Below, piece after piece: positions 1-11,388 of a stretch of 64,000 nt of DNA. Location of the stretch: the NCBI GenBank assembly GCA_023374025.1, contig SIJG01000048.1, positions 20,511 through 84,510 of the forward strand, read 5' to 3'. This stretch comes from Heterodera schachtii (lineage: Eukaryota > Nematoda > Chromadorea > Rhabditida > Heteroderidae). Made by a program: the position numbers and the translations under genes. The notes under the pieces were generated by a model. It was not told where the DNA came from. It saw only the letters and a list, made by a program, of their open reading frames with translations, and searched no databases. How positions within the stretch are numbered: position 1 is the stretch's first letter; every line of letters begins with the position of its first letter.

Positions 1-278
1 TTAGCTTTTTTTCAAAAAATAAGTTGTCTTTTTTCGGCTGACACTGCCTCAGGCATTATTTTTTATTTATTTTGGAAAAATAAATTGGAATATTTTTTTC
101 TTTTTATTTATTTTAATTTTATATTTTTTTTGAAATTTTTTAAAGAACATTATCAATTTTCACTTTATTAATTTATGGCGAATTTTGCCTTTTTTAATAA
201 ATTCTCTTGTGAAAAGGCAAAAAAAAATAAGACTCTTTTAAATATGCCTATTTAAATGACTTTAATTGCTGTCCTTTC

Positions 279-397
279 GCTTACGACCATACCACGTTGA
301 AAGCACGCCATCCCGTCCGATCTGGCAAGTTAAGCAACGTTGGGCCTTCTTAGTACTTGGAACGGAGACGTCCTGGGAATCGAAGGTGTTGTAAGCT
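279..397 (+). rRNA. 5S rRNA, copy 1
   Basis: 119 nt from GCTTACGACC to TGTTGTAAGCT; the two ends pair as the 5S acceptor-like helix. The internal Pol III control region is recognisable (GTTAAGCAACGTTGGGCC and TTAGTACTTGGAACGGAGAC). The RNA is part of the large ribosomal subunit. A T-run (TTTTTCCTTTTTTCCC) directly follows as the Pol III terminator. This copy is used as the reference for the other copies. Confidence 0.98.
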
Positions 398-725
398 TTT
401 TCCTTTTTTCCCTTTTAAAATTATTTAATTTTTAAACTTTTTTTTTTAGCTTTTTTTCAAAAAATAAGTTGTCTTTTTTCGGCTGACACTGCCTCAGGCA
501 TTATTTTTTATTTATTTTGGAAAAATAAATTGGAATATTTTTTTCTTTTTATTTATTTTAATTTTTATATTTTTTTTGAAATTTTTTAATGAACATTATC
601 AATTTTCACTTTATTAATTTATGGCGAATTTTGCCTTTTTTAATAAATTCTCTTGTGAAAAGGCAAAAAAAAAATAAGACTCTTTTAAATATGCCTATTT
701 AAATGACTTTAATTGCTGTCCTTTC

Positions 726-844
726 GCTTACGACCATACCACGTTGAAAGCACGCCATCCCGTCCGATCTGGCAAGTTAAGCAACGTTGGGCCTTCTTAG
801 TACTTGGAACGGAGACGTCCTGGGAATCGAAGGTGTTGTAAGCT
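726..844 (+). rRNA. 5S rRNA, copy 2
   Basis: Same 119 nt as copy 1; starts 447 bp after it. Confidence 0.98.
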
Positions 845-1172
845 TTTTCCTTTTTTCCCTTTTAAAATTATTTAATTTTTAAACTTTTTTTTTAGCTTTT
901 TTTCAAAAAATAAGTTGTCTTTTTTCGGCTGACACTGCCTCAGGCATTATTTTTTATTTATTTTGGAAAAATAAATTGGAATATTTTTTTCTTTTTATTT
1001 ATTTTAATTTTTATATTTTTTTTTGAAATTTTTTAATGAACATTATCAATTTTCACTTTATTAATTTATGGCGAATTTTGCCTTTTTTAATAAATTCTCT
1101 TGTGAAAAGGCAAAAAAAAAATAAGACTCTTTTAAATATGCCTATTTAAATGACTTTAATTGCTGTCCTTTC

Positions 1173-1291
1173 GCTTACGACCATACCACGTTGAAAGCAC
1201 GCCATCCCGTCCGATCTGGCAAGTTAAGCAACGTTGGGCCTTCTTAGTACTTGGAACGGAGACGTCCTGGGAATCGAAGGTGTTGTAAGCT
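1173..1291 (+). rRNA. 5S rRNA, copy 3
   Basis: Same 119 nt as copy 1; unit spacing 447 bp. Confidence 0.98.
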
Positions 1292-1619
1292 TTTTCCTTT
1301 TTTCCCTTTTAAAATTATTTAATTTTTAAACTTTTTTTTTAGCTTTTTTTCAAAAAATAAGTTGTCTTTTTTCGGCTGACACTGCCTCAGGCATTATTTT
1401 TTATTTATTTTGGAAAAATAAATTGGAATATTTTTTTCTTTTTATTTATTTTAATTTTTATATTTTTTTTTGAAATTTTTTAATGAACATTATCAATTTT
1501 CACTTTATTAATTTATGGCGAATTTTGCCTTTTTTAATAAATTCTCTTGTGAAAAGGCAAAAAAAAAATAAGACTCTTTTAAATATGCCTATTTAAATGA
1601 CTTTAATTGCTGTCCTTTC

Positions 1620-1738
1620 GCTTACGACCATACCACGTTGAAAGCACGCCATCCCGTCCGATCTGGCAAGTTAAGCAACGTTGGGCCTTCTTAGTACTTG
1701 GAACGGAGACGTCCTGGGAATCGAAGGTGTTGTAAGCT
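1620..1738 (+). rRNA. 5S rRNA, copy 4
   Basis: Same 119 nt as copy 1; unit spacing 447 bp. Confidence 0.98.
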
Positions 1739-2064
1739 TTTTCCTTTTTTCCCTTTTAAATTTATTTAATTTTTAAACTTTTTTTTTAGCTTTTTTTCAA
1801 AAAATAAGTTGTCTTTTTTCGGCTGACACTGCCTCAGGCATTATTTTTTATTTATTTTGGAAAAATAAATTGGAATATTTTTTCTTTTTATTTATTTTTA
1901 ATTTTATATTTTTTTTTAAATTTTTTAATGAACCTTATCAATTTTCACTTTATTAATTTATGGCGAATTTTGCATTTTTTAATAAATTCTCTTGTGAAAA
2001 GGCAAAAAAAAAATAAGACTCTTTTAAATATGCCTATTTAAATGACTTTAATTGCTGTCCTTTC

Positions 2065-2183
2065 GCTTACGACCATACCACGTTGAAAGCACGCCATCCC
2101 GTCCGATCTGGCAAGTTAAGCAACGTTGGGCCTTCTTAGTACTTGGAACGGAGACGTCCTGGGAATCGAAGGTGTTGTAAGCT
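2065..2183 (+). rRNA. 5S rRNA, copy 5
   Basis: Gene as copy 1; its spacer carries the GCATTTTTT variant that weakens the spacer inverted repeat. Confidence 0.98.
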
Positions 2184-2508
2184 TTTTCCTTTTTTCCCTT
2201 TTAAAATTATTTAATTTTTAAACTTTTTTTTTAGCTTTTTTTCAAAAAATAAGTTGTCTTTTTTCGGCTGACACTGCCTCAGGCATTATTTTTTATTTAT
2301 TTTGGAAAAATAAATTGGAATATTTTTTCTTTTTATTTATTTTAATTTTATATTTTTTTTGAAATTTTTTAATGAACATTATCAATTTTCACTTTATTAA
2401 TTTATGGCGAATTTTGCATTTTTTAATAAATTCTCTTGTGAAAAGGCAAAAAAAAAATAAGACTCTTTTAAATATGCCTATTTAAATGACTTTAATTGCT
2501 GTCCTTTC

Positions 2509-2627
2509 GCTTACGACCATACCACGTTGAAAGCACGCCATCCCGTCCGATCTGGCAAGTTAAGCAACGTTGGGCCTTCTTAGTACTTGGAACGGAGACG
2601 TCCTGGGAATCGAAGGTGTTGTAAGCT
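2509..2627 (+). rRNA. 5S rRNA, copy 6
   Basis: Gene as copy 1; spacing 444 bp. Confidence 0.98.
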
Positions 2628-2952
2628 TTTTCCTTTTTTCCCTTTTAAAATTATTTAATTTTTAAACTTTTTTTTTAGCTTTTTTTCAAAAAATAAGTTG
2701 TCTTTTTTCGGCTGACACTGCCTCAGGCATTATTTTTTATTTATTTTGGAAAAATAAATTGGAATATTTTTTCTTTTTATTTATTTTAATTTTTATATTT
2801 TTTTTGAAATTTTTTAATGAACATTATCAATTTTCACTTTATTAATTTATGGCGAATTTTGCCTTTTTTAATAAATTCTCTTGTGAAAAGGCAAAAAAAA
2901 AAAAGACTCTTTTAAATATGCCTATTTAAATGACTTTAATTGCTGTCCTTTC

Positions 2953-3071
2953 GCTTACGACCATACCACGTTGAAAGCACGCCATCCCGTCCGATCTGGC
3001 AAGTTAAGCAACGTTGGGCCTTCTTAGTACTTGGAACGGAGACGTCCTGGGAATCGAAGGTGTTGTAAGCT
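2953..3071 (+). rRNA. 5S rRNA, copy 7
   Basis: Gene as copy 1; spacing 444 bp. Confidence 0.98.
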
Positions 3072-3397
3072 TTTTCCTTTTTTCCCTTTTAAATTTATTT
3101 AATTTTTAAACTTTTTTTTTAGCTTTTTTTCAAAAAATAAGTAGTCTTTTTTCGGCTGACACTGCCTCAGGCATTATTTTTTATTTATTTTGGAAAAATA
3201 AATTGGAATATTTTTTTCTTTTTATTTATTTTAATTTTATATTTTTTTTTTAAATTTTTTAATGAACCTTATCAATTTTCACTTTATTAATTTATGGCGA
3301 ATTTTGCATTTTTTAATAAATTCTCTTGTGAAAAGGCAAAAAAAAATAAGACTCTTTTAAATATGCCTATTTAAATGACTTTAATTGCTGTCCTTTC

Positions 3398-3516
3398 GCT
3401 TACGACCATACCACGTTGAAAGCACGCCATCCCGTCCGATCTGGCAAGTTAAGCAACGTTGGGCCTTCTTAGTACTTGGAACGGAGACGTCCTGGGAATC
3501 GAAGGTGTTGTAAGCT
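3398..3516 (+). rRNA. 5S rRNA, copy 8
   Basis: Gene as copy 1; spacer upstream has AAGTAGTC instead of AAGTTGTC. Confidence 0.98.
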
Positions 3517-3840
3517 TTTTCCTTTTTTCCCTTTTAAATTATTTAATTTTAAACTTTTTTTTAAACTTTTTTTAAAAAAATAAGTTGTCTTTTTTCGGCT
3601 GACACTGCCTCAGGCATTATTTTTTATTTATTTTGGAAAAATAAATTGGAATATTTTTTCTTTTTATTTATTTTAATTTTTATATTTTTTTTTGAAATTT
3701 TTTAATGAACATTATCAATTTTCACTTTATTAATTTATGGCGAATTTTGCATTTTTTAATAAATTCTCTTGTGAAAAGGCAAAAAAAAATAAGACTCTTT
3801 TAAATATGCCTATTTAAATGACTTTAATTGCTGTCCTTTC

Positions 3841-3959
3841 GCTTACGACCATACCACGTTGAAAGCACGCCATCCCGTCCGATCTGGCAAGTTAAGCAAC
3901 GTTGGGCCTTCTTAGTACTTGGAACGGAGACGTCCTGGGAATCGAAGGTGTTGTAAGCT
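3841..3959 (+). rRNA. 5S rRNA, copy 9
   Basis: Gene as copy 1; spacing 443 bp. Confidence 0.98.
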
Positions 3960-4287
3960 TTTTCCTTTTTTCCCTTTTAAAATTATTTAATTTTTAAACT
4001 TTTTTTTTAGCTTTTTTTCAAAAAATAAGTTGTCTTTTTTCGGCTGACACTGCCTCAGGCATTATTTTTTATTTATTTTGGAAAAATAAATTGGAATATT
4101 TTTTTCTTTTTATTTATTTTAATTTTTATATTTTTTTTTGAAATTTTTTAATGAACATTATCAATTTTCACTTTATTAATTTATGGCGAATTTTGCCTTT
4201 TTTAATAAATTCTCTTGTGAAAAGGCAAAAAAAAAATAAGACTCTTTTAAATATGCCTATTTAAATGACTTTAATTGCTGTCCTTTC

Positions 4288-4406
4288 GCTTACGACCATA
4301 CCACGTTGAAAGCACGCCATCCCGTCCGATCTGGCAAGTTAAGCAACTTTGGGCCTTCTTAGTACTTGGAACGGAGACGTCCTGGGAATCGAAGGTGTTG
4401 TAAGCT
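4288..4406 (+). rRNA. 5S rRNA, copy 10 (G61T variant)
   Basis: One change in the gene: GCAACGTTGG reads GCAACTTTGG (position 4348). It lies in the internal control region/helix III area, so the copy may be a weak or silent variant. Confidence 0.96.
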
Positions 4407-4732
4407 TTTTCCTTTTTTCCCTTTTAAAATTATTTAATTTTTAAACTTTTTTTTTAGCTTTTTTTCAAAAAATAAGTAGTCTTTTTTCGGCTGACACTGC
4501 CTCAGGCATTATTTTTTATTTATTTTGGAAAAATAAATTGGAATATTTTTTCTTTTTATTTATTTTTAATTTTATATTTTTTTTTAAATTTTTTAATGAA
4601 CCTTATCAATTTTCACTTTATTAATTTATGGCGAATTTTGCATTTTTTAATAAATTCTCTTGTGAAAAGGCAAAAAAAAAAAAAGACTCTTTTAAATATG
4701 CCTATTTAAATGACTTTAATTGCTGTCCTTTC

Positions 4733-4851
4733 GCTTACGACCATACCACGTTGAAAGCACGCCATCCCGTCCGATCTGGCAAGTTAAGCAACGTTGGGCC
4801 TTCTTAGTACTTGGAACGGAGACGTCCTGGGAATCGAAGGTGTTGTAAGCT
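4733..4851 (+). rRNA. 5S rRNA, copy 11
   Basis: Gene as copy 1; spacing 445 bp. Confidence 0.98.
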
Positions 4852-5178
4852 TTTTCCTTTTTTCCCTTTTAAATTTATTTAACTTTTAAACTTTTTTTTA
4901 GCTTTTTTTCAAAAAATAAGTTGTCTTTTTTCGGCTGACACTGCCTCAGGCATTATTTTTTATTTATTTTGGAAAAATAAATTGGAATATTTTTTTCTTT
5001 TTATTTATTTTAATTTTTATATTTTTTTTTGAAATTTTTTAATGAACATTATCAATTTTCACTTTATTAATTTATGGCGAATTTTGCATTTTTTAATAAA
5101 TTCTCTTGTGAAAAGGCAAAAAAAAAAAAAGACTCTTTTATATATGCCTATTTAAATGACTTTAATTGCTGTCCTTTC

Positions 5179-5297
5179 GCTTACGACCATACCACGTTGA
5201 AAGCACGCCATCCCGTCCGATCTGGCAAGTTAAGCAACGTTGGGCCTTCTTAGTACTTGGAACGGAGACGTCCTGGGAATCGAAGGTGTTGTAAGCT
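5179..5297 (+). rRNA. 5S rRNA, copy 12
   Basis: Gene as copy 1; the upstream block reads TTTATATATGCC rather than TTTAAATATGCC. Confidence 0.98.
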
Positions 5298-5625
5298 TTT
5301 TCCTTTTTTCCCTTTTAAAATTATTTAATTTTTAAACTTTTTTTTTAGCTTTTTTTCAAAAAATAAGTTGTCTTTTTTCGGCTGACACTGCCTCAGGCAT
5401 TATTTTTTATTTATTTTGGAAAAATAAATTGGAATATTTTTTTCTTTTTATTTATTTTAATTTTTATATTTTTTTTTGAAATTTTTTAATGAACATTATC
5501 AATTTTCACTTTATTAATTTATGGCGAATTTTGCCTTTTTTAATAAATTCTCTTGTGAAAAGGCAAAAAAAAAATAAGACTCTTTTAAATATGCCTATTT
5601 AAATGACTTTAATTGCTGTCCTTTC

Positions 5626-5744
5626 GCTTACGACCATACCACGTTGAAAGCACGCCATCCCGTCCGATCTGGCAAGTTAAGCAACGTTGGGCCTTCTTAG
5701 TACTTGGAACGGAGACGTCCTGGGAATCGAAGGTGTTGTAAGCT
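5626..5744 (+). rRNA. 5S rRNA, copy 13
   Basis: Gene as copy 1; spacing 447 bp. Confidence 0.98.
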
Positions 5745-6071
5745 TTTTCCTTTTTTCCCTTTTAAAATTATTTAATTTTTAAACTTTTTTTTTAGCTTTT
5801 TTTCAAAAAATAAGTTGTCTTTTTTCGGCTGACACTGCCTCAGGCATTATTTTTTATTTATTTTGGAAAAATAAATTGGAATATTTTTTCTTTTTATTTA
5901 TTTTAATTTTTTATATTTTTTTTGAAATTTTTTAATGAACATTATCAATTTTCACTTTATTAATTTATGGCGAATTTTGCATTTTTTAATAAATTCTCTT
6001 GTGAAAAGGCAAAAAAAAAATAAGACTCTTTTAAATATGCCTATTTAAATGACTTTAATTGCTGTCCTTTC

Positions 6072-6190
6072 GCTTACGACCATACCACGTTGAAAGCACG
6101 CCATCCCGTCCGATCTGGCAAGTTAAGCAACGTTGGGCCTTCTTAGTACTTGGAACGGAGACGTCCTGGGAATCGAAGGTGTTGTAAGCT
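6072..6190 (+). rRNA. 5S rRNA, copy 14
   Basis: Gene as copy 1; spacing 446 bp. Confidence 0.98.
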
Positions 6191-6518
6191 TTTTCCTTTT
6201 TTCCCTTTTAAATTTATTTAATTTTTAAACTTTTTTTTTAGCTTTTTTTCAAAAAATAAGTTGTCTTTTTTCGGCTGACACTGCCTCAGGCATTATTTTT
6301 TATTTATTTTGGAAAAATAAATTGGAATATTTTTTTCTTTTTATTTATTTTAATTTTTATATTTTTTTTTGAAATTTTTTAATGAACATTATCAATTTTC
6401 ACTTTATTAATTTATGGCGAATTTTGCCTTTTTTAATAAATTCTCTTGTGAAAAGGCAAAAAAAAAATAAGACTCTTTTAAATATGCCTATTTAAATGAC
6501 TTTAATTGCTGTCCTTTC

Positions 6519-6637
6519 GCTTACGACCATACCACGTTGAAAACACGCCATCCCGTCCGATCTGGCAAGTTAAGCAACGTTGGGCCTTCTTAGTACTTGG
6601 AACGGAGACGTCCTGGGAATCGAAGGTGTTGTAAGCT
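6519..6637 (+). rRNA. 5S rRNA, copy 15 (G25A variant)
   Basis: GAAAGCACG reads GAAAACACG (position 6543). The next copy shares the change, so the variant spread locally. Confidence 0.97.
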
Positions 6638-6966
6638 TTTTCCTTTTTTCCCTTTTAAAATTATTTAATTTTTAAACTTTTTTTTTTAGCTTTTTTTCAA
6701 AAAATAAGTTGTCTTTTTTCGGCTGACACTGCCTCAGGCATTATTTTTTATTTATTTTGGAAAAATAAATTGGAATATTTTTTTCTTTTTATTTATTTTA
6801 ATTTTTATATATTTTTTTTAAATTTTTTAATGAACCTTATCAATTTTCACTTTATTAATTTATGGCGAATTTTGCATTTTTTAATAAATTCTCTTGTGAA
6901 AAGGCAAAAAAAAAAAAAGACTCTTTTAAATATGCCTATTTAAATGACTTTAATTGCTGTCCTTTC

Positions 6967-7085
6967 GCTTACGACCATACCACGTTGAAAACACGCCATC
7001 CCGTCCGATCTGGCAAGTTAAGCAACGTTGGGCCTTCTTAGTACTTGGAACGGAGACGTCCTGGGAATCGAAGGTGTTGTAAGCT
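6967..7085 (+). rRNA. 5S rRNA, copy 16 (G25A variant)
   Basis: Same G25A change (position 6991) as the neighbouring copy 15: a local gene-conversion or unequal-exchange pair. Confidence 0.97.
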
Positions 7086-7412
7086 TTTTCCTTTTTTCCC
7101 TTTTAAATTATTTAATTTTTAAACTTTTTTTTTAGCTTTTTTTCAAAAAATAAGTTGTCTTTTTTCGGCTGACACTGCCTCAGGCATTATTTTTTATTTA
7201 TTTTGGAAAAATAAATTGGAATATTTTTTTCTTTTTATTTATTTTAATTTTTATATTTTTTTTTTAAATTTTTTAATGAACATTATCAATTTTCACTTTA
7301 TTAATTTATGGCGAATTTTGCCTTTTTTAATAAATTCTCTTGTGAAAAGGCAAAAAAAAAAAAAGACTCTTTTATATATGCCTATTTAAATGACTTTAAT
7401 TGCTGTCCTTTC

Positions 7413-7531
7413 GCTTACGACCATACCACGTTGAAAGCACGCCATCCCGTCCGATCTGGCAAGTTAAGCAACGTTGGGCCTTCTTAGTACTTGGAACGGA
7501 GACGTCCTGGGAATCGAAGGTGTTGTAAGCT
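7413..7531 (+). rRNA. 5S rRNA, copy 17
   Basis: Gene as copy 1; the upstream block reads TTTATATATGCC as for copy 12. Confidence 0.98.
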
Positions 7532-7857
7532 TTTTCCTTTTTTCCCTTTTAAAATTATTTAATTTTTAAACTTTTTTTTTAGCTTTTTTTCAAAAAATAA
7601 GTTGTCTTTTTTCGGCTGACACTGCCTCAGGCATTATTTTTTATTTATTTTGGAAAAATAAATTGGAATATTTTTTTCTTTTTATTTATTTTAATTTTAT
7701 ATTTTTTTTGAAATTTTTTAATGAACATTATCAATTTTCACTTTATTAATTTATGGCGAATTTTGCCTTTTTTAATAAATTCTCTTGTGAAAAGGCAAAA
7801 AAAAAATAAGACTCTTTTAAATATGCCTATTTAAATGACTTTAATTGCTGTCCTTTC

Positions 7858-7976
7858 GCTTACGACCATACCACGTTGAAAGCACGCCATCCCGTCCGAT
7901 CTGGCAAGTTAAGCAACGTTGGGCCTTCTTAGTACTTGGAACGGAGACGTCCTGGGAATCGAAGGTGTTGTAAGCT
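7858..7976 (+). rRNA. 5S rRNA, copy 18 (last full copy)
   Basis: Gene as copy 1. The following spacer is shortened in the T-run next to the gene. Confidence 0.98.
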
Positions 7977-8292
7977 TTTTCCTTTTTTCCCTTTTAAATT
8001 TATTTAACTTTTAAACTTTTTTAAAAAAAATAAGTTGTCTTTTTTCGGCTGACACTGCCTCAGGCATTATTTTTTATTTATTTTGGAAAAATAATTGGAA
8101 TATTTTTTTCCTTTTTATTTATTTTAATTTTTATATTTTTTTTTTGAAATTTTTTAATGAACATTATCAATTTTCACTTTATTAATTTATGGCGAATTTT
8201 GCCTTTTTTAATAAATTCTCTTGTGAAAAGGCAAAAAAAAAAAAGACTCTTTTAAATATGCCTATTTAAATGACTTTAATTGCTGTCCTTTC

Positions 8293-8305
8293 GCTTACGA
8301 CCATA
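8293..8305 (+). pseudogene. 5S rRNA fragment at array end
   Basis: Only the first 13 nt (GCTTACGACCATA) remain behind a complete spacer; sequence from 8306 is unrelated. This is the array's right boundary. Confidence 0.93.
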
Positions 8306-9077
8306 AGCAAAAATCCTGGCCATGATTTGGCGGACAATGAAAAGTTTTACGCCTGAAAATCTTAAAATATAAATGGCATATTCGTGGGATAAAAGGCAAA
8401 ATTTTATACAATTTTGAATTATTTTTTTTTAAGCATTTTGACAAATTTTTATGGATTTGGCAGTTTTTAGTGAAATTCTGTTAACAAATTGCCCTTTTTT
8501 GATTTTTTGCTTGATAAATTTTTTAATACCAAGACTTCGTAATATTTAAATTACAAAAAATGTCTTATATTTTTTTGAGAGCAAACTTGGCGGAAGGGTG
8601 GGCGCGTAAAGCGCAATTTATTCAAATATAATTAACATAAAAATTAAAAAAGTCCGAAATAAGGAATAAAAGGCTCAGAAAAATGGACTGATATGGAAAA
8701 AAATGGATTAAAAACAACCAAAATTTACTTACTCAAAAATCACAAAATATGTGTTCATTCAAAATTTATTTGTTTAGACAAACTTTAAAAAAATTCAAAA
8801 CGGGAAAAATGGAGTTTACTCTGGTCCCCATTTTTGTAATTTTGGGAAAATTTTTCTAAAGATATTTTAAGCTAATGAGTTTGGCCCGATCTTGTTTCTT
8901 GCCAATTTTAAACATCGTCGAACCGGGATTTGAACAGTAAAAACAAATTATTTTATGCGAACTTTGTTGCCAATGTCAGGGCCCAGCCGCGAATTATTGC
9001 CGAGTTATTGTGCCAAATATATGTGGAGACAGTCATAGACCCGCTGAGGTTTTCAAAAAAAAACGTGCTTTCGTAGT
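8306..9077. other. Intergenic, no gene seen
   Basis: Non-repetitive AT-rich DNA between the 5S array and the first secreted-protein gene. No convincing coding exon on either strand. A GTTCAAATCCC box on the minus strand near 8926-8936 has no tRNA fold around it. Confidence 0.5.
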
Positions 9078-9402
9078 TATCCATTGACGTCATTAAGTAA
9101 AATGGATTTTATAAAACATATAATAACATTGGCGAAAAAACATAAAATAAATTTAAACATCATAAATAGTCAATATTTTGATCAATATATTCAAAAATGG
9201 CAAAAAATAAATTTTTTAATATTTCAATGTTATATTATATCTATAATAAATTCATACAATAAAAATTTGAATTTCATTTCTCTGTTTTTGCTCTACAATT
9301 GGGTTTTTTACGATTAAAACACATATATATTATATAATATTTAGAAAAAATTATTTACTTCCAAATACGAATTTTGAACTTTCTTTTCTTTCAGTTACAA
9401 AA
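9078..9402 (+). promoter_or_regulatory. Conserved upstream block, BED-family copy 1
   Basis: The same roughly 300-bp block precedes copies 2 and 3 and a bodiless relic near 28.2-28.6 kb (shared pieces include TTGATCAATATATTCAAAAA and TTTGCTCTAC). It contains a perfect cAMP-response-like palindrome TGACGTCA at 9085-9092, also kept in the 28.3-kb relic. A splice acceptor TTTCTTTCAG ends at 9394, 8 nt before the start codon, as expected for SL trans-splicing or a 5'UTR intron. Confidence 0.6.
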
Positions 9403-9976
9403 ATGGCTTACCATTTTTTGCGTTACAATATATTATTTGTCATTTTGTGCTTTGTGTACGGTAATGATGAAGAAAATAAGCAAGAAATAATACAAAAAGA
9501 AGCTGGCACTGACCATGAAAATGACAAGCATATCATTGGTGATTATTATCTTAATGACGAATTTTGGGACCAACTTTTGCCGATCACTGATTTGCCCACA
9601 TTTGATGGAGTCGAATTTGTTGGAAATCATTTAAAATATACCGACCAAAAGGAGTATGATACTCAAAATGATGGTAAGATTGAAATATATCTTTAACACT
9701 TTATATAATTTGGAATAAATTTAAAAAAAAACATAAAATTTACAATTTTTTATTTGTCGGAAACCGGTAAATTACTATAATTTCTTTTCATAATATTATG
9801 TTTTCTTTAGAATGTTATAATATATTTAATCAATTTAAGATAATGAAAGCATAGGTAAAAATGAGGATGACAAAAACAGCAAATTAAAAAGACAAACTGT
9901 CCAACTGAAACCTCTAAATGAGATTTACAAGAGTGAAACGTTTGAAATAAATAAAAAAAAGAAAAGGGTTCGTTAA
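9403..9976 (+). CDS. Secreted acidic/basic protein, BED-family copy 1 (no BED exon)
   Basis: Proposed exons 9403-9673 and 9840-9976 (phase-1 intron, GTAAGA donor, TTTAAG acceptor) give 135 residues. Residues 1-20 form a signal peptide (MAYHFLRY, then a hydrophobic stretch to CFVYG), followed by an acidic region (NDEENKQ, DEFWDQL, GVEFVGNH). The second exon is lysine-rich and ends KKKKRVR then stop, a nuclear-localisation-type cluster. The zinc-finger exon of copies 2 and 3 is missing: after the stop the sequence goes almost directly to the shared 3' tail. Exon 1 is exactly 271 nt in all three copies. No function is known to me. A secreted effector of a plant parasite is a plausible inference. 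Confidence 0.72.
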
Positions 9977-10736
9977 AAAGGGTTGAAAAATAAAAAATAA
10001 ATCGAAAAAAAATTATTTTAAAATCAGTAAAAAAGTCATTAGCGATTTCAATTCGTAAAAAAGGAATTTGGGATCAATCTAATGACGAACAAAAAATACC
10101 CATTTTTACTGTCAGTTATTCATTTTTTTCTTCTTTTATTGGGCATAAAATTTGACTTAAATTAGGCCAATTGAATTTGTTGCGTCTAAAAATAAAAAGC
10201 AAAAATAAATAAAAACATAAAATTTATTTATAAAAAAAAATAAGTTCATTGGAGGGGGCGGAGTCGTTATTTAAAAAATAACATAAAGGGCGTTATTTAA
10301 AAAACCACCATTATGAAAATTTTTGTCGAAAAAATATTTATAATTTTGCTCCAAAGCAACATTTTAATTCTTGGATATCATTTGTTAGCCCTAAATATTC
10401 TCTCTCAGTCTGCAAAATTTCAAAAAAATGTTCATTTTATACACTGTTCAATTTAATTTTTTTTCTAATTTTTGGGGCATTAAAATTTGACTCGGCTACT
10501 TTGTTTGGCCAATTGAATTAGTTGAACATTTTTCGCGTATATTTAAGAATAATTTTTTCTCTGTTGCTTTAACCGATGAACTTAATTTTATATTAAAAAA
10601 TTCTATAACCTGCAAACTTTTCTTTTGACACCAAAATGTGGGCCATGATCAAATAAAAAAGTTATGGCCTAGAAAACTGAGGATGTTATTGATTGGACGC
10701 CTAAAACAATAATCGGATGATTTGATTAGATATAAT
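9977..10736. other. 3' tail of copy 1 and intergenic DNA
   Basis: About 10030-10110 resembles the 3' end of copy 3 (AGTCATTAGCGATTT; GACGAACAAAAAATACCCAT), which shows that copy 1 lost the BED exon rather than never having a shared tail. The rest shows no gene. Confidence 0.5.
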
Positions 10737-11388
10737 TAGGGCTGTCATTTATATGGAAATCCATATTTTTTTCCTGGAATGTGGGAGGCCTGAAACGTAC
10801 GAAAAACATGTTTTTAGCTTGGTTTGAAGCTTTTAGGATGGGTTTCTATATCCATATTTTCCATATTTTTCCATATTTCGCGATTTATGTCCATATTTCC
10901 ATATTTTTCCATATCTTGGCATTTTTATCCATATTTTATGTCCATATTTTGGCATTTTTCCAAAAAACCCCTATTAGAACGGCCTCAATCAGCAAAATTG
11001 GCCGTTTTGACCCCAAAGACCGGAAAAATTTCCGAAAAAGACATTTTTTTAGCAAAATTTTGTCGAAAAAATTGATTAAATTTAAATTTTTTTTTAAATT
11101 TGTTAATTTATGTCAAAAATAAACAAAAAATGGAATATTTTGCTTTTTTGGTCGATTTTCTCTAGATTGCTTTTTTTTTCTTCTAAAACAAGTTCTTAAA
11201 CACTATTTAACCATTTTAGATGTATTTTACTAGAATTTAATGAATTTGGAGAAATTTTTAAAAATTTACCCTTAGTTCGGAAAATTTATGTCCATATTTT
11301 TGCCATTTTATGTCCATATTTTGCGATTTTTCGTCCATATTTTATGGCCATATTTCGCGATTTTATATCCATATTTTTGACATCCCTA
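10737..11388. mobile_element. hAT-like MITE, CCATATTT word family
   Basis: Begins TAGGGCTGTCA and ends TGACATCCCTA (terminal inverted repeats), flanked on both sides by GATATAAT, a perfect 8-bp target duplication (10729-10736 and 11389-11396). A subterminal palindrome ATATGGAAATCCATAT follows the left end, and the interior is full of the word CCATATTT in both halves. No transposase; the open frames inside are low-complexity artefacts. The 8-bp duplication and TIR type fit the hAT superfamily. Confidence 0.92.

Larger units (their letters stand above)
1..8305 (+). repeat. Tandem 5S rDNA array, about 446-bp units
   Basis: Head-to-tail units of 443-448 bp (last 435 bp), each a 119-bp 5S gene plus an AT-rich spacer; the array enters from the left window edge and ends inside a cut 5S copy. 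Each spacer holds a GC-rich patch (first at 35-55, CGGCTGACACTGCCTCAGGCA), identical by eye in all 19 spacers. Just before each gene is a TTTAAATATGCC / TATTTAAATGAC block that may serve as an upstream Pol III element, and an inverted repeat GCCTTTT...AAAAGGC. Units differ mostly by A/T run lengths and CC/CA changes, as expected under concerted evolution. No SL1-like sequence (GGTTTAATTACCCAAG or its complement) was found in the unit, although 5S and SL1 genes are linked in many nematodes. Confidence 0.97.

Noticed and set aside
1..8305. CRISPR-like regular repeats
   Set aside because: Unit length about 446 bp with a clear eukaryotic 5S gene; this is a 5S rDNA array.
8870..8960. Possible minus-strand tRNA (GTTCAAATCCC)
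   Set aside because: No T-stem or acceptor pairing around the box.
9433..9630. Minus-strand ORFs opposite BED-family exon 1 (also at 20154 and 24429)
   Set aside because: Shadows of the conserved plus-strand exon; no acceptor, signal or independent conservation.
10781..11122. 113-residue ORF rich in Phe/Tyr/His/Ile
   Set aside because: Lies wholly inside a MITE with perfect target duplication; composition is due to the CCATATTT word.
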